From contig JAPOVR010000039.1 in NCBI GenBank assembly GCA_026708005.1, positions 1 to 64,000 of the forward strand: a DNA stretch of 64,000 nt, written 5' to 3'. This document shows, piece by piece, positions 23,520 through 32,303 of this stretch. The DNA is from Actinomycetes bacterium. GTDB taxonomy: Bacteria > Actinomycetota > Thermoleophilia > Gaiellales > Gaiellaceae. The notes below the pieces were generated by a model that was not told where the DNA came from, searched no databases, and saw nothing but the letters and a program-made list of their open reading frames with translations. Position 1 is the stretch's first letter, and every line of letters begins with the position of its first letter. A program made the position numbers and the translations under genes.

Positions 23520-24368
23520 ATGGGCCTGACCAAGGCGGCAATGATCCAGTTCTCCGGCGCATCCGAGAAAGAGAAGAACCTCGAGAAAGCCAGGCACTAC
23601 ATCGCGGAAGCAGTCGAGAACGGCGCGCAGATCGTGTGCCTCCAGGAGCTGTTCAACACCGCCTACTTCTGCTACACGGAGAACCCCGACTTCTGGAGGC
23701 TTGCCGAGCCGATCCCGGGCCCAACGATCAATGAGATGTCAAAGCTAGCCGCCAAGCACAAGATCGTGCTCGTGGCGCCCATCTACGAGGAGGCGATGAA
23801 GGGCGAGCTGTACAACACGGCGGTCGTGCTCGGCACGGACGGGGAGATAATGGGCAAGTACCGGAAAACCAGCATCCCCCTGGTGAAGACTCCCTCGCTC
23901 GTCGGGAACGAGAAGTACTACTTCAAGCCCGGCAACCTCGGCTTCCCTGTGTGGCAGACGCCCTTCGGCGTCAACGTCGGCGTCATGATCTGCTACGACC
24001 GCCACTTCCCAGAGCACGCACGGCTGCTGGCGCTGAACGGTGCAGACCTCGTGTTCGTCCCAACAGCAACCGGTGGCATGTCTCGCTACCTGTGGGAGAT
24101 CGAGCTCCAGGCTCATGCCATCGACAACATCTACTACGTCGGCGGCGTCAACCGCGTCGGCTTCGATGACGGTGGCTCGACCGACCAGAGCTACTACGGA
24201 TCGAGCTTCTTCACCGACCCGAAGGGGCAGATCCTCTCCCAGGCAGGAGACGACGGCGACGAGGTGATCTACGCCGAGATCGACGCCTCGACGATCGGAG
24301 AGCTTCGCAACGAGTGGGGCTTCTTCCGCGACCGGCGGCCGGAGATCTACGCCGAGCTGTCATCCTGA
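23520..24368 (+). CDS. Nitrilase-superfamily carbamoyl amidohydrolase (beta-ureidopropionase-like)
   Basis: A 282-residue nitrilase-fold enzyme with the full Glu-Lys-Cys triad: Glu in CLQELFNTAYF near residue 44, Lys in YRKTSIP near 118, and Cys in MICYDRHFPE near 156. The close pattern is N-carbamoyl-beta-alanine or N-carbamoyl-putrescine amidohydrolase, releasing NH3, CO2 and the free amine. The start has AGGAGG 6 bases upstream. It begins a three-gene operon with dihydropyrimidinase and an aminotransferase, which favours the ureidopropionase role in reductive pyrimidine degradation. The dihydropyrimidine dehydrogenase needed for the first step is not present here. Confidence 0.86.
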   Translation: MGLTKAAMIQFSGASEKEKNLEKARHYIAEAVENGAQIVCLQELFNTAYFCYTENPDFWRLAEPIPGPTINEMSKLAAKHKIVLVAPIYEEAMKGELYNTAVVLGTDGEIMGKYRKTSIPLVKTPSLVGNEKYYFKPGNLGFPVWQTPFGVNVGVMICYDRHFPEHARLLALNGADLVFVPTATGGMSRYLWEIELQAHAIDNIYYVGGVNRVGFDDGGSTDQSYYGSSFFTDPKGQILSQAGDDGDEVIYAEIDASTIGELRNEWGFFRDRRPEIYAELSS

Positions 24369-24398
24369 TCCCGAGGGCCGAGCAGAAAGGGGCAGCGC

Positions 24399-25781
24399 AT
24401 GCAGACGGTGATCGCCGGCGGCACCATTGTGACCGCCGCCAGCACGTACGAGGCTGACGTCCTGATCAACGGCGGGCGCATTGCCCTGCTCGGAGAGGGG
24501 CTTCCGACCGAGGGATCTGAGGTCGTGGATGCCGCGGGCAAGTTCGTCTTCCCGGGCGCGCTTGACGTCCATACCCACCTCGACACGCCATGGGGAACCC
24601 AGTACACGACCGTTGACGACTGGCGTTCCGGCACCGTCGGCGCCGTCTGCGGAGGCACGACGACGCTCGTCGACTTCGCGCTGCAAACCGAGGGCCAGGC
24701 TCTCCGCGAGGCCATCGACGGCTGGCACGCCAAGGCCGAGGGCAACGCCGTCATCGACTACGGCTTCCACGCGATGATCATGGATCTCACCGACTCCGTC
24801 CAGGCCGAGATCCCACGTGTCATCCAGGACGAAGGCATCCCGAGCTTCAAGGTCTTCATGGCGTACAAGGGCGTCGTGCAGGCCGACGACGAGACGCTCC
24901 TGCACACCATGTTCACAGCCGCCGAGCACGGCGGCCTGACGATGGTTCACGCCGAGAACGGTGACGCCACTGTCGTGCTGCAGAACCGCTTCGCCGAGCG
25001 GGGCGATCTCGGAGTCGAGTTCTGGCCAAAGAGCCGGCCGCCCGAGCTTGAGGCGGAGGCCGCCCACCGCGCGATCACGCTGGCCGGCCTCGCAGGAGCA
25101 CCCCTCTACATCGTGCACGTGTCAAGCGCGGGAGCGGTGGCCGAGATTTCCCGTGCCCGCGCGAGCGGCCAGGCGATCTATGGGGAGACGTGCCCTCAGT
25201 ACCTGGTGCTGGACGAGGATCGCTACACGCAGCCGGATGGCGCGAAATGGGTCATGGCTCCGCCGCTGCGCCATGCCTCCCACCAAGAGCCGCTCTGGCG
25301 AGCGCTCGCCTCGGGGAATCTCCAGACCGTTGCGACTGACCACTCGGCCTGGCCCCTCAAGGACTTCAAAGACCAGAGCCTCGACGACTTCCGGTACATG
25401 ATCCAGGGCGTGCCAGGGGTCGAAGAGCGGCTCTCGACGCTCTACACCTACGGCGTGCAAGCCGGGCGGATTACGTTCAACCGATTCGTCGACGTCACCT
25501 CGACAGGACCGGCAAAGCTCTTCGGCCTCTATCCCCAGAAGGGAGACATCGCCGTCGGCTCGGACGCCGACCTCGTCGTGTGGGACGCCGAGGTCGAATG
25601 GATGCTCACCAAGGACAAGCTGCACGGGAACACCGACTACTGCACCTTCGAGGGCATCCCCGTTCGCGGGCGCGCCTCCCACGTCTTCTCACGCGGCCGG
25701 GCGCTTGTGCGCGAGGGCGACTACGTCGGGGGCAAGGGCGGAGGACGTTTCCTGCGACGAGCAGCGTTCGCAACACCGTGA
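24399..25781 (+). CDS. Dihydropyrimidinase / D-hydantoinase
   Basis: A 460-residue binuclear zinc amidohydrolase opening dihydrouracil, dihydrothymine or hydantoins. Metal ligands are visible in LDVHTHLDT near residue 57, the carboxylated-lysine motif SFKVFMAYKG near 150, MVHAEN near 183, LYIVHVSS near 238 and ATDHSAW near 314, matching positions in characterised D-hydantoinases. An AAGGGGC ribosome-binding site lies just upstream. Placed between a ureidopropionase-like gene and an aminotransferase, it completes the hydrolytic steps of pyrimidine catabolism. Confidence 0.9.
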   Translation: MQTVIAGGTIVTAASTYEADVLINGGRIALLGEGLPTEGSEVVDAAGKFVFPGALDVHTHLDTPWGTQYTTVDDWRSGTVGAVCGGTTTLVDFALQTEGQALREAIDGWHAKAEGNAVIDYGFHAMIMDLTDSVQAEIPRVIQDEGIPSFKVFMAYKGVVQADDETLLHTMFTAAEHGGLTMVHAENGDATVVLQNRFAERGDLGVEFWPKSRPPELEAEAAHRAITLAGLAGAPLYIVHVSSAGAVAEISRARASGQAIYGETCPQYLVLDEDRYTQPDGAKWVMAPPLRHASHQEPLWRALASGNLQTVATDHSAWPLKDFKDQSLDDFRYMIQGVPGVEERLSTLYTYGVQAGRITFNRFVDVTSTGPAKLFGLYPQKGDIAVGSDADLVVWDAEVEWMLTKDKLHGNTDYCTFEGIPVRGRASHVFSRGRALVREGDYVGGKGGGRFLRRAAFATP

Positions 25782-25797
25782 CGAGGGAGGAACTCAC

Positions 25798-27126
25798 ATG
25801 GCTGGCGGGATAACCGGCGCGGCGACACTCGAGACCTACATCGAGCGCTCCTCGCAGTCAGGCGAACTCTTCGAGCGAGCCAAGCAGGCGCTTCCAGGGG
25901 GAAACACGCGAACGACGATCTACATCGAGCCGTACCCACCGTACATCGAGCGCGGCGAGGGCTGTCGCATCCACGACGCCGACGGCGTCGAGCGCTTGGA
26001 CTTCATCAACAATTACACATCGCTCATCCTCGGACACTGCCACCCCTCCGTGGTCGAGGCGGTCACGAGGCAGGCGGCACAGCTCATGTGCGTCGCTGCA
26101 CCCAGCTCGCTCGAGATCGACCTTGCGGAGGCAATCATCGAGCGGCTGCCAAGCGTGGAGCTCGTTCGCTTCGCCAACTCGGGGACTGAGGGGACGATGC
26201 TTGCCCTGCGAGCGGCTCGCGCGTACACAGGCCGTGAGAAGCTGCTGAAGTTCGAGGGCGGCTACCACGGCACCCATGACTACGCGGCGGTCGATGTCTC
26301 GGCCGGCGGGGCGTCTGGCTCAGGAGTCCAGACCGGCGGCGCAGGCCTCCCGAAGGCGGTAGCCGAGGCCGTTCTCAGTGTCCCGTTCAACGATCCCGAT
26401 GCCCTCGAGCGGGTGGTCGGAGCGCAGGCGGCCGAGATCGCCGCCGTCATCGTCGAGCCGGTCATGGGAGCGGCTGGCATTATCGAGCCCAGCGAGGAGT
26501 TCCTCCACTTCTCCCGCGAGCTCACCGAGCAGCACGGCATCGTGCTGATCTTCGACGAGGTGATCTCGTTCCGCATCGCCTATGGCGGAGCCCAGACCCA
26601 CTACGGCGTGACGCCCGACCTGACGACGCTCGGCAAGATCATCGGCGGCGGCCTTCCGGTCGGTGCATTCGGCGGGAAGCGCGAGATTATGGCGCAGTTC
26701 GATCCGCGCGAGGCAGGGCATGTCGGTCATGGCGGCACGTTCAACGCGAATCCGCTGACCATGGCCGCAGGGCTCGCGACGCTTCAGGAGATGACGCCCG
26801 CGTCGTACCAGCACCTGAACCGGCTCGGAGGCGAGCTCAAGTCAAAGCTCCTCGCACTGTTCGACGAGCTGGGGCTGGTCGCCCAGGTCAACCAGGTTGG
26901 CTCGCTGTTCAACATCCACTTCGTCGACCGGCCAGTCACCGACTACAACGACGTGCAGGCCGGCAACTTGGGGCTCTTGAGCGAGCTCTACGTCGCGGCG
27001 CTCAACCACGGCGTCGCCTTCACGGGTCGCGGCATGGGCTGTCTCTCGACGCCGATGACGGATGCCGACATCGACACGTTCGTCACCGCGATCCGGGAGA
27101 GCCTGAGCGACGTCGGCGCCGTGTAG
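25798..27126 (+). CDS. Class III PLP aminotransferase (glutamate-1-semialdehyde aminomutase-like)
   Basis: A 442-residue fold-type I enzyme. The PLP lysine is in TLGKIIGGGLPVGAFGG near residue 280, LIFDEVISFR near 255 carries the aspartate that binds the cofactor ring, and KFEGGYHGTHDY lies near 155. The subgroup includes beta-amino-acid transaminases as well as HemL. Its position after ureidopropionase and dihydropyrimidinase suggests beta-alanine or beta-aminoisobutyrate as amino donor, rather than a role in haem synthesis. ATG 25798 is preceded by GGGAGGAA. The frame is open upstream into the previous gene but that part has no family features. Confidence 0.82.
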   Translation: MAGGITGAATLETYIERSSQSGELFERAKQALPGGNTRTTIYIEPYPPYIERGEGCRIHDADGVERLDFINNYTSLILGHCHPSVVEAVTRQAAQLMCVAAPSSLEIDLAEAIIERLPSVELVRFANSGTEGTMLALRAARAYTGREKLLKFEGGYHGTHDYAAVDVSAGGASGSGVQTGGAGLPKAVAEAVLSVPFNDPDALERVVGAQAAEIAAVIVEPVMGAAGIIEPSEEFLHFSRELTEQHGIVLIFDEVISFRIAYGGAQTHYGVTPDLTTLGKIIGGGLPVGAFGGKREIMAQFDPREAGHVGHGGTFNANPLTMAAGLATLQEMTPASYQHLNRLGGELKSKLLALFDELGLVAQVNQVGSLFNIHFVDRPVTDYNDVQAGNLGLLSELYVAALNHGVAFTGRGMGCLSTPMTDADIDTFVTAIRESLSDVGAV

Positions 27127-27240
27127 AAACCGCCAGGGCTACCGAGCAGCTTCGGCGATCAGCGGCGAGCAAGCCTCGGCTTCGCGCCTGCAGAGCAGCC
27201 GTCTGCCCACGAGCCGGCGGCAGGCCAGGGCTTCCCTCCC

Positions 27241-28173
27241 CTATCCCTCCTTGAGAGCCCGGAGCGCGGGCCCCAGCGGCTGGCTGTTCGTGGGCGCCGC
27301 CGACAACAGGTCGCCTTCCCGCCCGACCCGGTCGAGCACGACGCCCATCGTGTAGTCCTGCGGCCTGACGTTTTCGGTTAGCTCCTCCCAGCGCAGGGGC
27401 GTCGACACAGGCGCCCCCGGCTTGGGGCGAACCGAGTAGACCGAAGCGACCGTACGACCCGGGCCGTTCTGGTTGACGTCGATCAGGACTCCGCGGCGCT
27501 TGCGCTTGAGAAACTCGGTCGTGACGAGGCCGGGATGCGAGCGTGCGAGTGCCCCGGCAACCGTCGAGGCGAGCAGGTGCGTGTCCGCGAAGGTGTGGCG
27601 CCGCGCGATCGGAGCGATCACATGGATTCCGTCTGAGCCGCTCGTCTTGACGCAGCTCTCAAGGCCAAGTAGCGCCAGTGCCCCTCGGACGAGGTGGGCA
27701 ACCCGTACGCACTCGACAAAGTCGGCGTCGGGCGACGGGTCGAGGTCGAAGAGCACGACATCTGGTCTCTGGGGGCGGTCGATGCGAGAGAGAGGGACGT
27801 TCAGATCGATGCAGCCCATCGACACCATCCACGACAGGGAGAGCTGGTCGCTGACAAGCGGATATCGGATCGTTCGCGGCTTGCCCGACCGGCGAGACAC
27901 AGTCTGGAACACCGCTGTCCGAATCCAGTCGGGCATGTGTGACGGCGCATCCTTCTGGAAGAAGTGCTTCCCGTCGATCCCGTTCGGAAAGCGCTTCATC
28001 GTGAAGGGACGGCCCCGCAGGTGGGGCACCACGACCGGGGCCAGAGCCTCGTAAAAGTCGAGCAGGTCGCCCTTCGTGATCCCCTCGGCTGGCCAGAACA
28101 CCTTGTCGAGATTGCTCAGGCGAAGCGTTCGGCGGCCTTGACGGACCTCGCGCTGTGCGGTTCGTTCGGACAC
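27241..28173 (-). CDS. ligD: LigD-type polymerase/primase domain protein (NHEJ)
   Basis: A 310-residue archaeo-eukaryotic-primase-like polymerase as found in LigD, which fills ends during Ku-dependent non-homologous end joining. Features are LSNLDKVFWPAEGITKGDL, MKRFPNGIDGKHFFQKDAP, the catalytic pair VLFDLDPSPDADF near residue 137, KTSGSDGIHV near 170, and LIDVNQNGPGRTVAS near 240. Neither an intact ligase nor a phosphoesterase domain is present, and no Ku gene is nearby. GTG 28173 is taken as the start. Just upstream is what looks like a decayed C-terminal end of a ligase domain, so the gene may be a truncated multidomain ligD. Confidence 0.85.
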   Translation of the reverse strand: MSERTAQREVRQGRRTLRLSNLDKVFWPAEGITKGDLLDFYEALAPVVVPHLRGRPFTMKRFPNGIDGKHFFQKDAPSHMPDWIRTAVFQTVSRRSGKPRTIRYPLVSDQLSLSWMVSMGCIDLNVPLSRIDRPQRPDVVLFDLDPSPDADFVECVRVAHLVRGALALLGLESCVKTSGSDGIHVIAPIARRHTFADTHLLASTVAGALARSHPGLVTTEFLKRKRRGVLIDVNQNGPGRTVASVYSVRPKPGAPVSTPLRWEELTENVRPQDYTMGVVLDRVGREGDLLSAAPTNSQPLGPALRALKEG

Positions 28174-28179
28174 GGCCCT

Positions 28180-28305
28180 TCCTGCATCCTCCCTCACGGA
28201 GCGCCTGGGACGGCACCGCGCAGCAGCTGCGGTCACGAGCTGCTCCGCCGCGTCGATCTTGCAGACGAGCTTCGGCGCAGACCACGCGACATCCTGCTTG
28301 CGGCG
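28180..28305 (-). pseudogene. Decayed remnant of a LigD ligase domain C-terminus
   Basis: In the frame of the polymerase gene, VAWSAPKLVCKIDAAEQ resembles the OB-fold strand of ATP-dependent LigD ligases (pattern W-x2-P-x-LV-x-E-x3-AE). After a one- or two-base slip, another frame reads ARDRSCCAVPSQALREGG, similar to the following strand (pattern TRDG-x-LRHPSF-x-GLRED). The two pieces lie in register only if a frameshift is assumed. The rest of the ligase domain is not visible upstream. This is recognised by eye and needs an alignment. Confidence 0.4.
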
Positions 28306-28521
28306 AGCTCCCGCCAACACGGCTGCCTGGGAGCTGGGCTGCGTTGGCAGAGGCACTGTGGATACTCAGCGGGCCGGCCTCTCACGCCTGCGGTGGCGGA
28401 CGGTCAGCGCGCCCGCCAGCGGTCCGCGCCTTCTGTGACGAGCCGCCCGCGCAGCCGCCGCGGCGGGCCGTCCGCGGCTCCCAGCAGGCGCGCCTCTCAG
28501 CCGCTGTACAGGCATCTCGCC

Positions 28522-28615
28522 CCCCCACCCACCGCCCGGGGGAGGGTAGCCCAGAAAGGCTCGGAGCTTTCCCAGAACTATCACAGAAGCGTCATGAAAC
28601 TGTGCCAACACCGCA
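28522..28615 (+). repeat. Dispersed intergenic element, copy c
   Basis: CCCCCACCCACC, GGGGGAGGGTAGCCC, GAAAG-N8-CTTTC, then CTATCACAGA, GCGTCATGAA and CTGTGCCAAC, matching copy a block by block. Similarity continues into CCGTTGGGCTTGGCCGGCCAGGC, parallel to the sequence following copy a. It lies between ligD and the 3' end of accA. The remaining spacer, 28616-28912, shows no gene. Confidence 0.75.
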
Positions 28616-28912
28616 CAACCGTTGGGCTTGGCCGGCCAGGCACGTCGGCCGGGCGGCCCCGCAGACCAACCCCGCACGTCTGTCAGGCTGCGCCGAGACG
28701 CAGGTGCCAAGGCAGCCTGAAGGTTGAGCGAGAGACCCTCCTCGCAGATCGAGCCGCGCCCGCACCGACCAGAGACGCAGGGACGGCGCTCGCGGGCGCC
28801 CCCGGCCAGCACTGCCCGCACGGCCAGCGACGTCTATCAGCCCCTGCACCGGGTCGCCCGACATCCCCGACCCAAGGAGCGCCGGATCGAACGGCGCGCT
28901 GAGAATCGCCAG

Positions 28913-29884
28913 CTAGCTCTCCGGTGCGGCGAGGACACCCATGGTGCGAAACTTCGCGCGGCGCTGCGAGCGGCGCTGGCCCGCATCGACGCCTTCGATC
29001 TCGGCCAACGCGTCCTCGATAGACGCGCCCAGAACCTCAGCCGCAGCGTCGTAGTCGGTCTGGGCGCCGCCTGGGGGCTCCGGCACGACAGCGTCGACGA
29101 TGCCGAGCTCAAGACAGTGGACAGCATCGGGCTTGAAGGCCGCGGCCGCCTTCTTCGCCTGCGTCTTGTCCCGCCAGAGAATCGCCGCGCAGCCCTCTGG
29201 GCTGATCACCGAGTACACGGCATTCTCCTGCATGAGCACACGGTCGGCGAGCGCGATGGCGACTGCGCCGCCAGAGCCCCCCTCCCCGATCACGCATGCA
29301 ACCGTCGCCACGTCGATCCGGACCATCGTCATCTGCGACCGCGCGATCCAGCCGCCCTGGCCGTGCTGCTCCGCAGCCACACCGGGGTAGGCGCCCGGTG
29401 TATCCACGAGCGAGAACAGCGGAAAGCCATGCCGGTGCGCGAGCTCCATGGTCCGGATCGCCTTGCGGTAGCCCTCAGGGAAAGCCATGCCGAAGTTCCG
29501 GCGGGCACGCTCGTGCACATCACGCCCCTTCTGATGCCCCACCAGCGCCACCGTCCTGCGGCGAAAGCGGCCGATCCCACAGACGAGCGCTCGATCGTCT
29601 GAGAGATGCCGGTCGCCGCGCAGCTCAACGAAGTCGTCGAACAGCCGCTCCACGTAGTCAAGCGTGTATGGACGCTCGAGATGCCGGGCAAGCTCGACCG
29701 ACCGCCAGACCTCCTCCGCGCTCGGCGCGGCCTTGATGCGCTCGATCTGCCGCTGCAGCCGGCTGAGCTCATCCTGAACGCCCACACCTCGAACCAAGGG
29801 GAGCTCGCGCAGCCGCGCGAGCCGGTCGCGCAGCCGCAGCAGCTCGCTTTTCTCCGCCCTCGACGGGTCAGCGTCAGGCATCAC
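28913..29884 (-). CDS. accA: Acetyl-CoA carboxylase carboxyltransferase, alpha subunit
   Basis: A 323-residue AccA. With AccD it transfers the carboxyl group from biotin carrier protein to acetyl-CoA, forming malonyl-CoA. Recognisable segments are ERIKAAPSAEEVW, RPYTLDYVERLFDDFVELRGDR, KGRDVHERARRNFGMAFPEGYRKAIR, LVDTPGAYPGVAAEQHGQGGWIARS and GEGGSGGAVAIALADRV. The start (GTG, or ATG one codon later) immediately follows the accD stop, so the two subunits are coupled. AccB and AccC are not in the window. Confidence 0.93.
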   Translation of the reverse strand: MMPDADPSRAEKSELLRLRDRLARLRELPLVRGVGVQDELSRLQRQIERIKAAPSAEEVWRSVELARHLERPYTLDYVERLFDDFVELRGDRHLSDDRALVCGIGRFRRRTVALVGHQKGRDVHERARRNFGMAFPEGYRKAIRTMELAHRHGFPLFSLVDTPGAYPGVAAEQHGQGGWIARSQMTMVRIDVATVACVIGEGGSGGAVAIALADRVLMQENAVYSVISPEGCAAILWRDKTQAKKAAAAFKPDAVHCLELGIVDAVVPEPPGGAQTDYDAAAEVLGASIEDALAEIEGVDAGQRRSQRRAKFRTMGVLAAPES

Positions 29885-30754
29885 CTACGGAGCCTCGGTC
29901 TTCGCGAAGAGCGCAAGCAGGCGACCGATGAACGTCCGCAGATCGCCGCGCTCGACAATCGCATCGACATGCCCGAGCCGAAGGTTCGACTCGGCGCGGC
30001 CGAAATCGTCGGGGAGTTTCTCGCCGGGGACCGTCTGCTGAACGACACGCGGACCCGTAAACGCAAGCAGCGCGCCGGGCTCTGAGATGGTCACGTCGCC
30101 GAGGCTCGCGAAGCTCGCGAGCACGCCGGCCGTTGTCGGGTGCGTCAGCACCACGAACAGCGCGCAGCTCGAATCGCGCAAGACATCGACCGCACAGACG
30201 GTCTTCGGCATCTGCATCAGCGAGAGGATGCCCTCCTGCATGCGTGCCCCACCGGAGGCAGTCACGCACACGAGCGGCAGCTGGCGCTCGGCCGCTCGCT
30301 CGCAGGCGCGCGCGAACTTCTCGCCAACAACGCTCCCCATCGAGCCCCCCATAAAGGCGAAGTCCATCACGGCGACCTCGCACGGGCGACGCTCGATCTT
30401 GGCAGAGCCCGTGATGATCGCATCGCCGAGACCTGTCTCGACCTCGGCCTCCGCGAGGCGGTCTCGGTAGCTGCGCAGATCGAAGAAATTCAGCGGGTCA
30501 GCCGAGCGAACGTCGGCGTCGAGCTCGCTGAACGTGCCCCCATCGACGAGCTGGCGGATCCGGTCGCGGGCGCGGACGGGAAAGTGGTGTCCACACTGGG
30601 GACACACGCGCAGGGTCGCCTCGAGCTCGTCATCGCGGAAGTGCGAACTACAGCCCGGGCACGTATTGGGGTGGCCCCTGCCGACAACCCTGCCGCCGCC
30701 TGAGTCGCCCGGCGAGCCCCGATCCTCGACCGAGACATCGATACGCCTGGACAT
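29885..30754 (-). CDS. accD: Acetyl-CoA carboxylase carboxyltransferase, beta subunit
   Basis: A 289-residue AccD with the N-terminal four-cysteine zinc ribbon (CPGCSSHF and CPQCGHHF, residues 33-56), then the crotonase-like carboxyltransferase core with ITGSAKIERRPCEVAVMDFAFMGGSMGSVVGEK and VTASGGARMQEG. It forms the heterotetramer with AccA. It lies 68 bases after the small zinc-ribbon ORF. A TAAGAT box 9 bases before the ATG may give it its own promoter within the fatty-acid cluster. Confidence 0.93.
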   Translation of the reverse strand: MSRRIDVSVEDRGSPGDSGGGRVVGRGHPNTCPGCSSHFRDDELEATLRVCPQCGHHFPVRARDRIRQLVDGGTFSELDADVRSADPLNFFDLRSYRDRLAEAEVETGLGDAIITGSAKIERRPCEVAVMDFAFMGGSMGSVVGEKFARACERAAERQLPLVCVTASGGARMQEGILSLMQMPKTVCAVDVLRDSSCALFVVLTHPTTAGVLASFASLGDVTISEPGALLAFTGPRVVQQTVPGEKLPDDFGRAESNLRLGHVDAIVERGDLRTFIGRLLALFAKTEAP

Positions 30755-30822
30755 TCGAGCTCTATCTTAGTACCCCCGCTGAGAAGGCCGTCCCTTCAGA
30801 TCAGCGCGCCAACGCGTCCAGC

Positions 30823-31065
30823 TCAGGGAGGCGCCGAAGCCGCCGTGCCCGTGTTGGCCTTGAACTCGCCAGCGGCGGCAGGGAAGGCTCGGCCGCAGGA
30901 GTGACACGCGTAGGCGTCCTCGAGCCACACCCCCGTCAGCGTGCGGCAGCCGGGGCAGCGGGCCCGAAGCGCACGTGCGGCCGGAGCGCTGGAACCTCGG
31001 CCTCGGATCGGCCCGTCTCGAGCCGCGCGCGTGTTCAGCCCGTGAACTTCTTGAAGATCAGACAC
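30823..31065 (-). CDS. Small zinc-ribbon protein of unknown function
   Basis: An 80-residue open frame from GTG 31065, overlapping the last codons of fabF by 31 bases. It ends with two Cys pairs, CPGC and CHSC, spaced 13 residues apart (RCPGCRTLTGVWLEDAYACHSCGRAF), which should bind one zinc. The N-terminal half is Arg/Ala-rich and low in information. It lies between fabF and accD on the same strand. It could be a real small protein, or the surviving tail of a larger gene. No function can be given. Confidence 0.4.
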   Translation of the reverse strand: MSDLQEVHGLNTRAARDGPIRGRGSSAPAARALRARCPGCRTLTGVWLEDAYACHSCGRAFPAAAGEFKANTGTAASAPP

Positions 31066-32294
31066 GCGTTGTGGCCGCCGAAGCCGAAGTTGTTCGAGAG
31101 AGCCAGGTCGACCGGAACCTCCCGGGCCTCGTTGGGAATGAAGTCGAGGTCGCACTCGGGATCTGGGTTGTCGAGGTTGATCGTCGGGGGGACCACGTCA
31201 CGCTGCACAGACATGACCGCGGCGATTGCCTCAATCGCGCCAGAGGCGCCGAGACAGTGACCGGTGTGCCCCTTCGTCGAGGAGATCGGAACGCTTCGCG
31301 CCACCTCCTCGCCCAGCGCAATCTTGATCACTCGCGTCTCGCTCGCGTCGCCGAGCGGTGTCGATGTGCCGTGCGCGTTGATATAGCCGATGCCCTCGGG
31401 CCCGATGCCTGCGTCCCTCATCGCGTTCTGCATGGCCCGCGCCGGATTCCGGCCGGTTGGATCCGGCTCGGTGATGTGGCGGGCGTCAGAGGACATGCCG
31501 TAGCCAAGCAGCTCCGCATAGATCTTCGCGCCGCGCTTCCGCGCATGCTCAAGCGCCTCTAGCACGAGGACGCCCGCCGCCTCGCCCATCACGAAACCGT
31601 CCCGCTCGGCATCGAAAGGCCGGCTGGCCTCGGTCGGAGCGTCGTTTCGGCGTGAGAGCGCCCGCATCGCGCTGAATCCCGCGATCCCAACCTCTGCGAT
31701 GCCGGCTTCCGCGCCGCCGGCAAAGACGATGTCGGCGCGGCCGAGGCGGATCGCATCACGTCCGTCTCCAATCGACATATTGGCGGCGGCACAGGCCGTG
31801 CACTGCGAGAGGAGCGGCCCAAGCGTCCCGAGCTCCATCGAGACCCAGGCCGCGCCCATGTTCGGGAGGATTGACGGAATCGAGAAGGGATTGGCTCGGT
31901 CGGGGCCCTTCTCGTTCAAGGTCGTGTGGCAGTCCTGGAAGCTCTGGAGACCCCCGATGCCGGTTGCGATCGACGCACCGATGCGTTCCGGCTCTGCGGC
32001 CACATCGACCCCTGAGTCGGCCTCGGCCATGCGAGCGGCAGCGATCGCGATCTGGGCGAAGCGGTCCATGCGGCGCGCGCTCTTGGCGTCGATCCACTGA
32101 AGCGGATCGAAGTCCTTCAGCTCGCAGGCGAAGTTCACCGAGTACGGGCTCGTGTCGAACGCTGAGATGCGGGCGGCACCGCTGCGAGCCTCGAGCAGGC
32201 CCTGCCAGAAGCTCTCCGCATCGTTGCCAAGCGGCGTCACCGCTCCGAGACCAGTGACGACCACCCGGCGGCGCCCGTTTGTCAACCCTGTCAT
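31035..32294 (-). CDS. fabF: Beta-ketoacyl-ACP synthase II
   Basis: A 419-residue condensing enzyme that elongates acyl-ACP with malonyl-ACP. The nucleophilic cysteine is in QCTACAAANMSIGDG near residue 167, and the catalytic histidines are in NAHGTSTPLGD near 308 and KGHTGHCLGASG near 345. The length is typical. It starts 9 bases after fabG. In most genomes acpP lies between these two genes; here there is no room for it. Confidence 0.94.
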   Translation of the reverse strand: MTGLTNGRRRVVVTGLGAVTPLGNDAESFWQGLLEARSGAARISAFDTSPYSVNFACELKDFDPLQWIDAKSARRMDRFAQIAIAAARMAEADSGVDVAAEPERIGASIATGIGGLQSFQDCHTTLNEKGPDRANPFSIPSILPNMGAAWVSMELGTLGPLLSQCTACAAANMSIGDGRDAIRLGRADIVFAGGAEAGIAEVGIAGFSAMRALSRRNDAPTEASRPFDAERDGFVMGEAAGVLVLEALEHARKRGAKIYAELLGYGMSSDARHITEPDPTGRNPARAMQNAMRDAGIGPEGIGYINAHGTSTPLGDASETRVIKIALGEEVARSVPISSTKGHTGHCLGASGAIEAIAAVMSVQRDVVPPTINLDNPDPECDLDFIPNEAREVPVDLALSNNFGFGGHNACLIFKKFTG

Positions 32295-32303
32295 CTGCTT
32301 CCG

